64,000 nucleotides of DNA, taken from contig NZ_UGHR01000004.1 in NCBI RefSeq assembly GCF_900451195.1, forward strand, positions 558,001 to 622,000, read 5' to 3'. The notes beneath the pieces are model-generated. The model was not told where the DNA came from, made no database searches, and worked only from the letters and a program-made list of their open reading frames with translations. The stretch's first letter is position 1, and every line of letters begins with the position of its first letter. The DNA is from Iodobacter fluviatilis. GTDB lineage: Bacteria; Pseudomonadota; Gammaproteobacteria; Burkholderiales; Chitinibacteraceae. Of this stretch, positions 55,601 to 64,000 are shown piece after piece. The translations under genes were made by a program, and so were the position numbers.

Positions 55601-57092
55601 GGCCCAGCTGATTTTTGACTTGAAACAGGTCAATCCAGATGCGCTGGTGTCGGTGAAACTCGTTGCCGAGCCGGGCGTGGGCACGATTGCTGCGGGTGTG
55701 GCCAAGGCTTACGCCGATCTGATCACTATTTCGGGTTACGACGGTGGTACAGGGGCATCGCCTTTGGCGTCAGTAAAATACGCCGGTACGCCATTTGAGC
55801 TGGGCTTAACTGAAGCGCAGCAAGTCTTGCGTGCCAATGGCTTGCGTGGTCGCGTGCGCATGCAGGCTGATGGTGGCTTAAAGACCGGCCTGGATGTGGT
55901 GAAAGCCGCCATGATGGGTGCAGAAAGTTTTGGCTTTGGTACTGGGCCAATGGTGGCGCTGGGTTGTAAGTTCTTGCGAATTTGCCACCTCAACAACTGC
56001 GCAACCGGTGTGGCAACGCAAGAGATCAAGCTGCGCTCTAAATACTTTATTGGCCTGCCAGAAATGGTGGTGAATTACTTTACCTTTATCGCGCAAGAAA
56101 CTCGCGAATGGATGGCGGCGCTTGGGGTGCGTCAATTATCCGATCTGATCGGCCACAGCGAAATGCTGGAGCTGGCAGCGGGCGCGACTGAACGTCAAGG
56201 CCGTCTGAATCTGGGCGTCTTGCTTAGCCAAGGCACGATTCCAGAATCGCAGCCGCGTTTCTGTGTGGAAGAGCGCAATCCGTCCTTTGATAAGGGCGAG
56301 CTGGCCGAACAAATGGTTAAAGACGCCATTGCTGGTATTAAGAGCCAAACACCGCAAAAGCTTGAATATGCAGTGCGCAATATTCATCGCTCCATTGGTG
56401 CGCGTTTGTCGGGTGAAATCGCCAAGGCACACGGCGCGGATGGCCTGCCAAATGATTGCCTGCATATCAAATTGCATGGCTCGGCTGGGCAATCCTTGGG
56501 TGTGTGGAATGCCAAGGGTCTGACCATTGAGCTGGAAGGCGACGCTAACGATTACGTCGGTAAGGGCATGAGCGGCGGGCGCGTGGTGGTTTATCCGCCG
56601 AAAGCTTCAGAGTTTGAATCGCACGCTGGCGTGATTGTAGGCAATACCTGCCTGTATGGCGCAACCGGTGGTGAGCTCTTTGCTGCAGGTACGGCGGGTG
56701 AGCGTTTTGCGGTGCGTAACTCGGGCGCCACAGCCATCGTGGAAGGCATTGGCGATCACGGCTGCGAATATATGACCGGCGGCTGCGTGATTGTGCTGGG
56801 TGAAACGGGCTACAACTTTGGTGCGGGTATGACCGGTGGTTTTGCGCTGGTTTACGATCCTAAAGAGCGTTTTGCTTACCGTATTAATAATGAGCTGGTG
56901 GATATTAATCTGATTAATGGTGAGTCTTACGGTGCAGTGCGGGCCTTCTTACGCGGTAAATTGCGCGATCACGCCAAGCTGACCGGATCGACTCGCGCCA
57001 TTGATATCCTGGCCGATTTTGATGAAGCACAGGATAACTTCTGGCTGGTGAAACCTAAGGCGGCCAAGTTGGATGATCTGTTAAAGGATTGA
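52659..57092 (+). CDS. gltB: Glutamate synthase (NADPH), large subunit
   Basis: A protein of 1477 residues from the ATG at 52659, supported by TAAGGG 8 bases upstream; the frame is open back to 52539 but that part is not conserved. It converts glutamine and 2-oxoglutarate to two glutamates. The glutaminase nucleophile is Cys21 ([11 protein letters not shown]), which becomes residue 1 after a short propeptide is removed. The FMN-binding synthase domain ([16 protein letters not shown], then [14 protein letters not shown]), the 3Fe-4S cysteines ([16 protein letters not shown] region) and the GXGXG-rich C-terminal helix follow. It also regenerates glutamate used by the ligase cluster upstream. 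Confidence 0.98.
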   Translation: MDRQGWLKGTLYSPTFEQDSCGFGLIAQMDDKPSHWLVSTAISSLACLTHRGAVAADGKSGDGCGLLFRKPDSFLRAVAAENQFTVADEYAVGIIFYNAQASLTKLFAAMEEQGLSVAGVRSVPVNIEACGEYALQTLPTIGQLFVNAPAGMTSQVFERKLYQARRVAEKACTDDAAFYMPTLSPHVLSYKGLVTPDNLPEFYLDLKDPRFESSLAVYHQRFSTNTWPQWKLAQPFRYLAHNGEINTLHGNRLWAKAREAIMDSEHLDMDTVRPIVQTNGSDSMSMDNMLEGLLMGGMDVFRAFRMLVPPAWQNVDSNDRDLRAFYEYNSMHMEPWDGPAGIVWTNGRYAGCALDRNGLRPARYVITKDRHLTIASEIGVWGYKPEDVVKKGRVKPGQIVAVDLSNGEFLDTETIDNRLKTAQPYRAWVKKHAQHLELAEDNSPLEAMSREELLTYQKQFQLTFEERDQILRVLAADGQEAIGSMGDDTPMAVLSEKVRSPYDYLRQQFAQVTNPPIDPIREAIVMSLNTCFGPERNLFKETEFNASRLEVRSPVLSSDKFDALTTMTDPDYKAAFFDITFDPAQTTLKAAIEALRADVLASVRDEKTVVVVLSDKNIQKGRLPIPALFAVGAVHHELVNSGLRCLSNIIVETATTRDPHHFACLIGYGATAVFPYLAYQTIKELVEIGQIDLPLEKAANNFRKGINKGLLKILSKMGISTVASYRGSQLFEAVGVNEEVVELCLNGTVSRISGANFADFQEDQGKLNKLAFNTMRPIAQGGLLKYVFGEEYHAYNPDVVMQLQKAVQNGDYKEYRKYADLVNQRPVAMLRDLMGLKLDVAKAISIDEVESVESILKRFDSAGMSLGALSPEAHEALAEGMNRLGGRSNSGEGGEDPARYGTVKMSKIKQVASGRFGVTPHYLVNAEVLQIKVAQGAKPGEGGQLPGDKVSPLIAKLRCSKPGISLISPPPHHDIYSIEDLAQLIFDLKQVNPDALVSVKLVAEPGVGTIAAGVAKAYADLITISGYDGGTGASPLASVKYAGTPFELGLTEAQQVLRANGLRGRVRMQADGGLKTGLDVVKAAMMGAESFGFGTGPMVALGCKFLRICHLNNCATGVATQEIKLRSKYFIGLPEMVVNYFTFIAQETREWMAALGVRQLSDLIGHSEMLELAAGATERQGRLNLGVLLSQGTIPESQPRFCVEERNPSFDKGELAEQMVKDAIAGIKSQTPQKLEYAVRNIHRSIGARLSGEIAKAHGADGLPNDCLHIKLHGSAGQSLGVWNAKGLTIELEGDANDYVGKGMSGGRVVVYPPKASEFESHAGVIVGNTCLYGATGGELFAAGTAGERFAVRNSGATAIVEGIGDHGCEYMTGGCVIVLGETGYNFGAGMTGGFALVYDPKERFAYRINNELVDINLINGESYGAVRAFLRGKLRDHAKLTGSTRAIDILADFDEAQDNFWLVKPKAAKLDDLLKD

Positions 57093-57100
57093 TGAGGTAG

Positions 57101-57168
57101 GTTGGGCTAGCGATTGATCTGCCCAACTTTCACCGACGATCGCTATGTTGGGCTAGCTTGAGCCCAAC
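57101..57168. repeat. Two tandem hairpins in the gltB-gltD gap
   Basis: GTTGGGC (57101-57107) pairs with GCCCAAC (57121-57127), and GTTGGGCT (57147-57154) pairs with AGCCCAAC (57161-57168). They resemble paired REP elements. Confidence 0.75.
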
Positions 57169-57207
57169 TTACACAATCCAACATCAAATTTAAATACCGA
57201 GGTTTAG

Positions 57208-58626
<1,419 letters not shown>

Positions 58627-58648
58627 TCGGCGTCTGATATGAGCAGAA

Positions 58649-58679
58649 CAAAGGGGAGGGCCATGGCTCTCCCCTTTGT
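58649..58679. terminator. Hairpin after gltD
   Basis: ACAAAGGGGAG / CTCCCCTTTGT, an 11-bp perfect stem with the self-complementary GCCATGGC inside. The T tract is weak, so it may end transcription in both directions only partly. Confidence 0.7.
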
Positions 58680-58794
58680 GCATTTATGGCGTAGATATGC
58701 GGCTGTTTCTGCAGGGGGGAGCAAGCCGCCGTGTTCATATTTCATCGCAGGGCTCGGCGGGTTTCACTCCATGCGCATTAAGCAAAATCAATAG

Positions 58795-58850
58795 ACCTTT
58801 TTAGTGCTTTCGGCACGTTGATTTTGGAGCGCTTAGCCAGCGCGGGCTTA
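58795..58850. repeat. Repeat family B fragment
   Basis: ACCTTTTTAGTGCTTTCGGCACGTTGATTTTGGAGCG matches the left end of copy 1 at 38141. The remainder of the element is missing. Confidence 0.7.
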
Positions 58851-58934
58851 GTGTAACTGGGGTCTTACCCGCCTTGCAGATGCCATTCATTATGAATAAA
58901 GCTTGCCTAGGTGAAAGGTATAGGCACAGAGATT

Positions 58935-59255
58935 TTATTTTTCCTTACACATTACCTCTTTCAACTCCCGCTTTTCCCCTGTATTCACCCTTGTTAACCA
59001 GCAGCGCTTGCCAAGCAGGCTTAGCCTGAAAACTTCCGGTTTTTCTAGGCTTAAACCTTGTAACTTCGAGCGCTCGATCAGCAGCTGGCTATCGTTCATC
59101 AAGGCATTTTTTGCCAGCTTCACTTCAGAAACACCTAGCATCTGGGCAACGGTGCGGGGTATTTCTTCGTTTGGCTTTTGCAAAACAGCGTCAATGGGCC
59201 GTTGGGCAAATGCTTGGCAGCCGCTTAATAGCAGACAGAGGGAAAGGCGTTTCAT
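58935..59255 (-). CDS. Small exported hypothetical protein
   Basis: A protein of 106 residues. The start MKRLSLCLLLSGCQAFAQ can be read as a lipoprotein signal (LLSGC, Cys13) or as a cleavable signal peptide ending AFA. Two further cysteines (C85, C103) near the C terminus could form a disulfide. Its ATG overlaps the stop codon of the S41 protease gene (ATGA), so the two are translationally coupled. I do not recognise the family. It may be an accessory or inhibitor of the protease, which is an inference from position alone. Confidence 0.65.
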   Translation of the reverse strand: MKRLSLCLLLSGCQAFAQRPIDAVLQKPNEEIPRTVAQMLGVSEVKLAKNALMNDSQLLIERSKLQGLSLEKPEVFRLSLLGKRCWLTRVNTGEKRELKEVMCKEK

Positions 59256-60733
59256 CGTCTGGCTTTTTCTAGAGTCATTATTTCCCGCAGGGCAGGACGT
59301 AATGGAGCACTACTTTCGCTGCGTGACTGCCCCAAAGTCTGCCCGTTTGCCGGGCATTGGCCTGTGGCGTTGTAGCTGAGTGCAGCAGAAATAAGGCGTT
59401 CGTTCTTATCGCCCAGCGCGGCTTTGAAATCCTCATCCACTTTACATGTCGGGCTAAAGCCATCGGCATAATCGCCAAAGCCTTTATGATTTTCACCCTG
59501 AAATTGCACGGTAAAGTAAGTGGTGCCGCAGTTATCCTGAGGGATAAATCCATAGGGTTTGCCGCAGGTTTGCCCGCCAATTAAATTGACTTTCACATCC
59601 GCGCCGCGCAAGCCGTTAATAATGGCTTCGCTGGCCGAACAAGTACCGCTGCCAGCCAGGATGGTGACTTGCTTTAGATTAAGCGTAGGCAATAAAGCGC
59701 CGGATGAGCCGGACGTTGAATAAAACGGCCATGTATTATTGGGATCAACCGGCGTTTTATCGTTATATTTTAATTTAAAAAAGGTCTTGCCCAGCGTTTG
59801 CGCTGGCCCTGCGATCATATAGCTTAACTCGTCTGCAATATAAAGCGCACCCCCGCCGTTGTAACGTAAATCCAAGATTAAATCAGATACATTGTCATTT
59901 TTTAATTGAGTGACGGCATTGATTAACTGTGATTCTGAAATGGCGTTATGGCTGTTAAATGTTAAATATCCTACTTTCCCTTTAACGCTAAGAAAGTTTT
60001 TTACATTTTGAACAGGTGTTGTCTGAACTTCGAGTGCAGTTAATGATTTATTAAGTTTTTTACCGTTTAAATCTTTGAAAACAAATTGGTGGCGTTGATA
60101 TGCAATCGTTGGAAACAGCCCTGAATTGAGTGCATCCGTATTATTACTTGTGCGTAAATCATAGTCATCCACGCTTTCGATTTCCATGCCACGGCTGATG
60201 CCTGCATTTTCTGCGAGCGAATTGGGCTCCACATAGGCAACCACTAATCTGCGGGGAACATCTGTAGCAATAAAGGTATAGGCCATACCGTAGCCAAGCT
60301 CTAAGCCAGACTGGCTTTGTTTATTGTACTCAGCAGTATTTTCTGTAAAGTGATAGTGATCTTTTTCTTTACCAGAGGCCGTGATTAAAGGGGTTTTTAA
60401 AGCGGCAAAATAAGCAGTAGCACTTGCGTAGTGATCCGGGTTTAAGTTTTTTGGAACCTCTCTGTACCAGAGATAGGTTTCATCTACCCATGCCCGCAAC
60501 CAGTTTTTTTCATCTTTTAAACTACCCTGCCGGTCTGGGTAGGCACGGTTATTGTTATAGGGGTCGGCTCCTGTTCTTGGGCTGGCACACATATCTTTGT
60601 AAGCACTGGAGCTGAGAATTGCGCCTGGGCTGCTGTCTTCTTCAGAGCCGCCACAGGCACTTAAAGCACAAATCAGAACGAGATAACTGTATTTCAGACT
60701 TTTTTTTAAAGCGGTTGTTGGGTTGAAAAGCAT
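59252..60733 (-). CDS. S41-family peptidase, lipoprotein
   Basis: A protein of 493 residues. The lipobox LSAC (Cys27) marks a membrane-anchored lipoprotein. After an N-terminal domain comes a PDZ-like part (about 155-245: VVAYVEPNSLAENAGISRGMEI) and then the S41 protease core: GKVGYLTFNS, LILDLRYNGGG (286-295), the catalytic serine S366 in GTCSASEAI and lysine K392 in QTCGKPYG. This is a Ser-Lys dyad protease of the tail-specific/CtpA group acting in the periplasm. Substrates are unknown. It is the first gene of a two-gene unit with the small exported protein. Confidence 0.9.
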   Translation of the reverse strand: MLFNPTTALKKSLKYSYLVLICALSACGGSEEDSSPGAILSSSAYKDMCASPRTGADPYNNNRAYPDRQGSLKDEKNWLRAWVDETYLWYREVPKNLNPDHYASATAYFAALKTPLITASGKEKDHYHFTENTAEYNKQSQSGLELGYGMAYTFIATDVPRRLVVAYVEPNSLAENAGISRGMEIESVDDYDLRTSNNTDALNSGLFPTIAYQRHQFVFKDLNGKKLNKSLTALEVQTTPVQNVKNFLSVKGKVGYLTFNSHNAISESQLINAVTQLKNDNVSDLILDLRYNGGGALYIADELSYMIAGPAQTLGKTFFKLKYNDKTPVDPNNTWPFYSTSGSSGALLPTLNLKQVTILAGSGTCSASEAIINGLRGADVKVNLIGGQTCGKPYGFIPQDNCGTTYFTVQFQGENHKGFGDYADGFSPTCKVDEDFKAALGDKNERLISAALSYNATGQCPANGQTLGQSRSESSAPLRPALREIMTLEKARR

Positions 60734-60885
60734 GGTTTCGCTCTACTCATATATGGTTTTTTGAAATATTGTTTTAAGTTTCAGCTTGTATTTCAGAAAG
60801 TATTCTACATGAGCGCATTTGCAAATAATTACACATACCTTAAATATATTTGTATGGCATGGCCGCTGCGGTGGCTATTTACCCA

Positions 60886-61305
60886 TCATGCTGTGCCACG
60901 CTGTGCTTTGATCATTTCACAGGCCAGAGTGGTATAGGTTGCTGCCCATGCGCTTTTAACATCGCTGGTAAATGCATCGGCTAATCCTTGTTCCAGCGTC
61001 CAGAGCAGCGCTTGCCCAACCGTGGTGTAGTGCTCTTCCTGTACGTGATAATGAGCATGGCGCTCGCCTAGTTTTTGTATGGCGGGCAGCAAGATTTCCG
61101 GCTTATTAATATTATCCACAGCCAGTTTGATACTGGTCATCAGCATGGCGCCTTGTTTTTTGATGTCGCCTTTAAATAGGGGTTTTACTTCAGGGGCGAT
61201 TTCAAACAGGTGCTGATAAAACATTTCGGCAGCCGTGTCTGCAATGGGTAAAACTAGGGCAAGAGTTTCTTTTACAAGTGAAATATCTTTATCGCTTAAA
61301 GGCAT
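60886..61305 (-). CDS. Globin (single-domain bacterial haemoglobin)
   Basis: A protein of 139 residues of the Vitreoscilla-haemoglobin/flavohaemoglobin globin class without a reductase domain. The proximal haem-binding histidine is H83 by alignment of the pattern HxxxxVxxxHY (ERHAHYHVQEEHY). Tyr30 in AEMFYQHLFE fits the B10 position, and Phe44-like PLF follows. It may bind oxygen or nitric oxide. It is a single-gene unit that converges with nothing on its right, and no redox regulator site was clear upstream. Confidence 0.88.
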   Translation of the reverse strand: MPLSDKDISLVKETLALVLPIADTAAEMFYQHLFEIAPEVKPLFKGDIKKQGAMLMTSIKLAVDNINKPEILLPAIQKLGERHAHYHVQEEHYTTVGQALLWTLEQGLADAFTSDVKSAWAATYTTLACEMIKAQRGTA

Positions 61306-61520
61306 GGTTATGGTCCTTTGTAAGTAAAAGGTGAGTTTTACTGATGATTGATATCAGCTGAGTATTGAATGCTGCTTTGCTTTGTCTACTATGGTCTGTC
61401 ACTGTTTGTCATGCAGGCTGGGCCGACTAATGGATAAGCGTGGGTTTACTGATATTCAGCGGCATAGCACCCTGTTTTTCCCAATGGGTTTTTAATGCTG
61501 TACGCGTTAGAATCGGGCCT

Positions 61521-62123
61521 ATGGAAACTTCTTCTTTTGCTTCGGCTTTTATTCTTTTGCTCCTTGTGACTGATCCACTTGGCGGCATTCCCCTATTTGT
61601 ATCTTTGCTCAAGCAAGTGCCCAAAGCGCGCCGTACCCGCATGATTGTGCGCGAGGTTTCGGTGGCTTTTTGCGTGCTGGTCATTTTTATGCTGTTCGGG
61701 CAGCAGTTTTTGCAATTGATGCATCTTTCTGAAACATCTTTAGGCATTGCTGGCGGGGTAATCTTGTTTTTGATTGCCTTGCGGATGGTTTTTCCTCACC
61801 CTGAAGGCGTATTTGGCGATACTGCTGAGGGCGAGCCTTTTATTGTGCCGCTGGCAATTCCCTTGCTGGCCGGGCCTTCTGCGCTGGCGACGGTTTTATT
61901 GCTGGTATCGCGTGAGCCTGCGAGGCTTTGGGAGTGGATAGGCGCGTTGGCGCTGACCATGCTGGTTTGTGGGTTGACGCTGGCTTTTTCTGAAAAAATC
62001 AGTCTTTTGCTGGGAGAGCGAGTCACCACGGCATTTGAGCGTTTAATGGGGCTGATCTTAACGGCGATTGCGGTAGAAATGCTGCTTTCAGGAATTCGTC
62101 ATTATTTGGCTACGCTGCCTTGA
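61521..62123 (+). CDS. MarC-family integral membrane protein
   Basis: A protein of 200 residues from the ATG at 61521 (METSSFASAFILLLL), the usual start and length; the frame extends back to 61440 without family similarity. It has six likely membrane segments. Family marks are TDPLGGIPLFVSLL, then the GGVILFLIALRM segment, and VPLAIPLLAGPSALATVLL. The function of MarC/YhgN proteins is unsettled, and an early link to multiple antibiotic resistance was not upheld. rpiA follows on the same strand. Confidence 0.9.
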   Translation: METSSFASAFILLLLVTDPLGGIPLFVSLLKQVPKARRTRMIVREVSVAFCVLVIFMLFGQQFLQLMHLSETSLGIAGGVILFLIALRMVFPHPEGVFGDTAEGEPFIVPLAIPLLAGPSALATVLLLVSREPARLWEWIGALALTMLVCGLTLAFSEKISLLLGERVTTAFERLMGLILTAIAVEMLLSGIRHYLATLP

Positions 62124-62196
62124 TACGGCACAAACGCCTGTTTTTTTACCGGGCTACAATAGATTTAATCATTTATGACCAAACTGGGAATCAATA

Positions 62197-62853
62197 ATGA
62201 ATCAAGATGAATTGAAACAAGCCGTAGGCCGTGCAGCACTTGATTATGTGCCGGACAATTGCATTGTGGGCGTAGGCACAGGCTCGACTGCTAATTGTTT
62301 TATCGATGCATTAGCCACAATAAAAGGCCGTATTCAAGGCGCAGTTTCTTCGTCGGAAGCCAGTGTGGCCCGATTAAAATCGCATGGCATTCCGGTGTTT
62401 GAGTTAAATGCGGTTGATCATTTACCTGTGTATGTGGATGGCGCGGATGAAATTAACCGCCAATTGCAAATGATTAAAGGCGGCGGCGCTGCATTAACGC
62501 GTGAAAAAATTGTGGCTGCGGTAGCAGAGCAGTTTATTTGTATTGCCGATGAAAGCAAACTGGTTGATGTGCTGGGTAAATTTCCTTTACCAGTGGAAGT
62601 GATTCCAATGGCGCGCTCTTATGTGGCAAGGCAATTAGTTAAATTAGGCGGTCATCCTGCTTATCGTGAAGGGGTGATTACAGATAATGGCAATATCATT
62701 TTAGATGTGCATGGGCTACAAATTAGTGAAGCCAATAAACTAGAAAGCCAGATTAATGAGATTGTAGGCGTGGTTACCAATGGCTTATTTGCTCATCGTC
62801 GTGCAGATGTTTTGTTATTAGGCACCAGTAAAGGTGTGCAAACACTGAAGTAA
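62197..62853 (+). CDS. rpiA: Ribose-5-phosphate isomerase A
   Basis: A protein of 218 residues, normal. It interconverts ribose 5-phosphate and ribulose 5-phosphate in the pentose phosphate pathway. Signatures are [52 protein letters not shown] with the catalytic residues, and the lysine region [22 protein letters not shown] precedes the ATG as a ribosome binding site. Confidence 0.98.
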   Translation: MNQDELKQAVGRAALDYVPDNCIVGVGTGSTANCFIDALATIKGRIQGAVSSSEASVARLKSHGIPVFELNAVDHLPVYVDGADEINRQLQMIKGGGAALTREKIVAAVAEQFICIADESKLVDVLGKFPLPVEVIPMARSYVARQLVKLGGHPAYREGVITDNGNIILDVHGLQISEANKLESQINEIVGVVTNGLFAHRRADVLLLGTSKGVQTLK

Positions 62854-62948
62854 ATACAGTATTGCCAGCCATTTCCAAAATACTTGCAATAAAATAGTCA
62901 TATACTTGTGCTATTTTGTAATCTATATACTGCAGGAGCATTTCTCTG

Positions 62949-63650
62949 ATGTCTGAACACATTTCAAAACAATTTGATGCTGAGCTGGAAGAAATTCGCT
63001 CCCAGGTGATGGGGATGGCTGGTCTGGTGGAAGAACAAGTACGCCAGTCTATGCAGGCTTTGGCTTCTGGCGATATGGGCACAATTAATCATGTGCTGGA
63101 AGAAGAAAATCGCGTCAATGAAATGCATGTATTGCTTGATGATATGTGTATTCATATGATTGCACGCCGCCAGCCTGCGGCTTCTGATTTACGCATGGTG
63201 ATGACCGTGATTAAAGCGGTTGAAGATCTGGAAAGAATTGGTGATAAGGCAACGCGTATTTGCAAGCGGGCTAAAAACATTTATGAAGCAGGCCGTTTGC
63301 AAGTGCCCCGCTTTAATGAATTAAACCATATTGCAGAGCATGCTCTGGATATGTTGTCTCGTGCATTGGATGCATTTGCCCGTATGGATGCCGTAACCGC
63401 AACCGATGTAAAACGTGCAGATGAGCGCCTTGATGACGAATATCGCGCATTGCAGCGTCAATTGATTACGGTGATGATGGAAGACCCTCGCGCAATTACA
63501 ATTACCCTTGAAATTCAATGGATTGCAAAAGCAATTGAGCGAATTGGTGATTTGGCCGTGAGCATTGCCGAGCAGGTGATTTACCTGGTTAAAGGACAGG
63601 ATGTTCGTCATAAAAACCAGGAAGAAGTCGATCGCGTCGCTTTAGGCTAA
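62949..63650 (+). CDS. phoU: Phosphate-signalling protein PhoU
   Basis: A protein of 233 residues, normal. It is all helical, in two PhoU repeats (about residues 18-105 and 120-210), with the typical SDLRMVMTVIKAVEDLERIGDKATRI motif and its C-terminal partner IAKAIERIGDLAVSIAEQ. PhoU links the Pst phosphate transporter to the PhoR/PhoB sensor system. pst and phoBR genes are not in the window, but ppx follows, so phosphate/polyphosphate control genes are grouped. A GGAGCA site (about 9 bases upstream) precedes the ATG. Confidence 0.96.
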   Translation: MSEHISKQFDAELEEIRSQVMGMAGLVEEQVRQSMQALASGDMGTINHVLEEENRVNEMHVLLDDMCIHMIARRQPAASDLRMVMTVIKAVEDLERIGDKATRICKRAKNIYEAGRLQVPRFNELNHIAEHALDMLSRALDAFARMDAVTATDVKRADERLDDEYRALQRQLITVMMEDPRAITITLEIQWIAKAIERIGDLAVSIAEQVIYLVKGQDVRHKNQEEVDRVALG

Positions 63651-63680
63651 GACTTTTTTAAATGAAATTTTTAGCAGTTT

Positions 63681-63718
63681 AAGGGCAAAGGCGGCACAAA
63701 CCGCCTTTGCCCTTTTTA
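63681..63718 (+). terminator. Intrinsic terminator after phoU
   Basis: A 14-bp stem AAGGGCAAAGGCGG / CCGCCTTTGCCCTT with a 6-base loop, followed by TTT. Confidence 0.92.
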
Positions 63719-63797
63719 TCATCTGGGGATTTTCCTGTTTGCCAGCAAGGCGGGCGCACGTTATCTTAACGCCCATGCTCTCATCTTGAAGCCATAT

Positions 63798-64000
63798 ATG
63801 CCTGATTATCCTATCATTGCCGCAGTCGACCTTGGTTCAAACAGTTTTCGCTTACAAATCGCCCGCGTGGTTGAAGGCGCGCTGTTTCCCCTGGATTCCT
63901 TGAAAGAAACCGTAAGGTTAGGGGCGGGTCTGGATGCCTCAGGCGCGCTTACGCTAGAAGCGCAGCAACAGGCGATTGAAGCCTTGTCGCGTTTTGGTGA
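63798..64000 (+). CDS. ppx: Exopolyphosphatase/Ppx-GppA phosphatase, N-terminal part (cut by window edge)
   Basis: The frame is open to the window end; about 67 codons are visible from the ATG at 63798. The N terminus MPDYPIIAAVDLGSNSFRLQI is the ATP/phosphate-binding start of the Ppx/GppA family, and LKETVRLGAGLD follows. The family degrades polyphosphate or ppGpp precursors (pppGpp). Ppx and GppA cannot be told apart from this part alone, but position next to phoU favours Ppx. Confidence 0.88.
   Translation, partial: MPDYPIIAAVDLGSNSFRLQIARVVEGALFPLDSLKETVRLGAGLDASGALTLEAQQQAIEALSRFG

Larger units (their letters stand above)
58627..58934. other. Intergenic region after gltD
   Basis: No gene. 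It holds the gltD hairpin and a family B fragment, and lies between converging genes. Confidence 0.5.

Overview
The window looks like the chromosome of a betaproteobacterium of the order Neisseriales, most like the Chromobacteriaceae (Iodobacter/Deefgea/Chromobacterium group). This rests on protein style, on the linked ybeD-lipB-lipA and dacA/D-amino-acid transaminase genes, on a CIRCE-controlled groESL, and on a mid-range GC content judged by eye. No rRNA, tRNA, insertion sequence with transposase, or CRISPR array was found. The genus is an inference.

Layout. 1-10.5 kb is housekeeping: a cut-off CHASE2 sensor gene, panC, panB, folK and pcnB on the minus strand, then a PhzF-type isomerase, a D-Ala-D-Ala carboxypeptidase, a D-amino-acid transaminase and ybeD-lipB-lipA on the plus strand. 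10.5-14.5 kb carries small metabolic genes around an accessory island (about 11.9-14.0 kb). The island has three minus-strand genes, one of them DUF2513, lies between two direct copies of an intergenic repeat, and contains several structured repeats. 14.6-30.5 kb holds groESL with CIRCE, a Fur-box TonB receptor, bioA with an overlapping unknown gene, hemA, prfA, an RNB ribonuclease, panD, hemF and a LysR regulator. 30.5-33.4 kb is AT-rich and gene-poor, with a BON lipoprotein and an orphan periplasmic binding protein.

33.4-41.6 kb is the most interesting part: an ethanolamine-type permease, a glutamine-synthetase-like ligase, an aldehyde dehydrogenase, an iron-type alcohol dehydrogenase and an M81 (MlrC-like) metallopeptidase, all on one strand. 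Together they can be read as a complete route that imports ethanolamine, caps it with glutamate, oxidises the alcohol to aldehyde and then acid, and cleaves the product to glycine plus glutamate. That would bypass the cobalamin-dependent EutBC enzyme, which is absent from this window. The logic parallels the isopropylamine/alaninol (ipu) pathway. The gaps inside this cluster are filled with intergenic repeats, and the alcohol dehydrogenase gene sits between inverted copies of one family.

41.8-52.4 kb is a two-partner secretion locus on the minus strand: a 2558-residue filamentous adhesin, an exported protein with a duplicated FecR-like module, and a TpsB transporter. The junctions between them are an overlap and a 19-base gap. 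52.7-58.6 kb encodes glutamate synthase (gltB, gltD). 58.9-64.0 kb has a small exported protein and an S41 protease lipoprotein, a globin, a MarC protein, rpiA, phoU and the start of ppx.

At least four intergenic repeat families (called A to D here) are scattered through the window. Family A has 27-base terminal inverted repeats in its best copy and looks like a non-autonomous mobile element.
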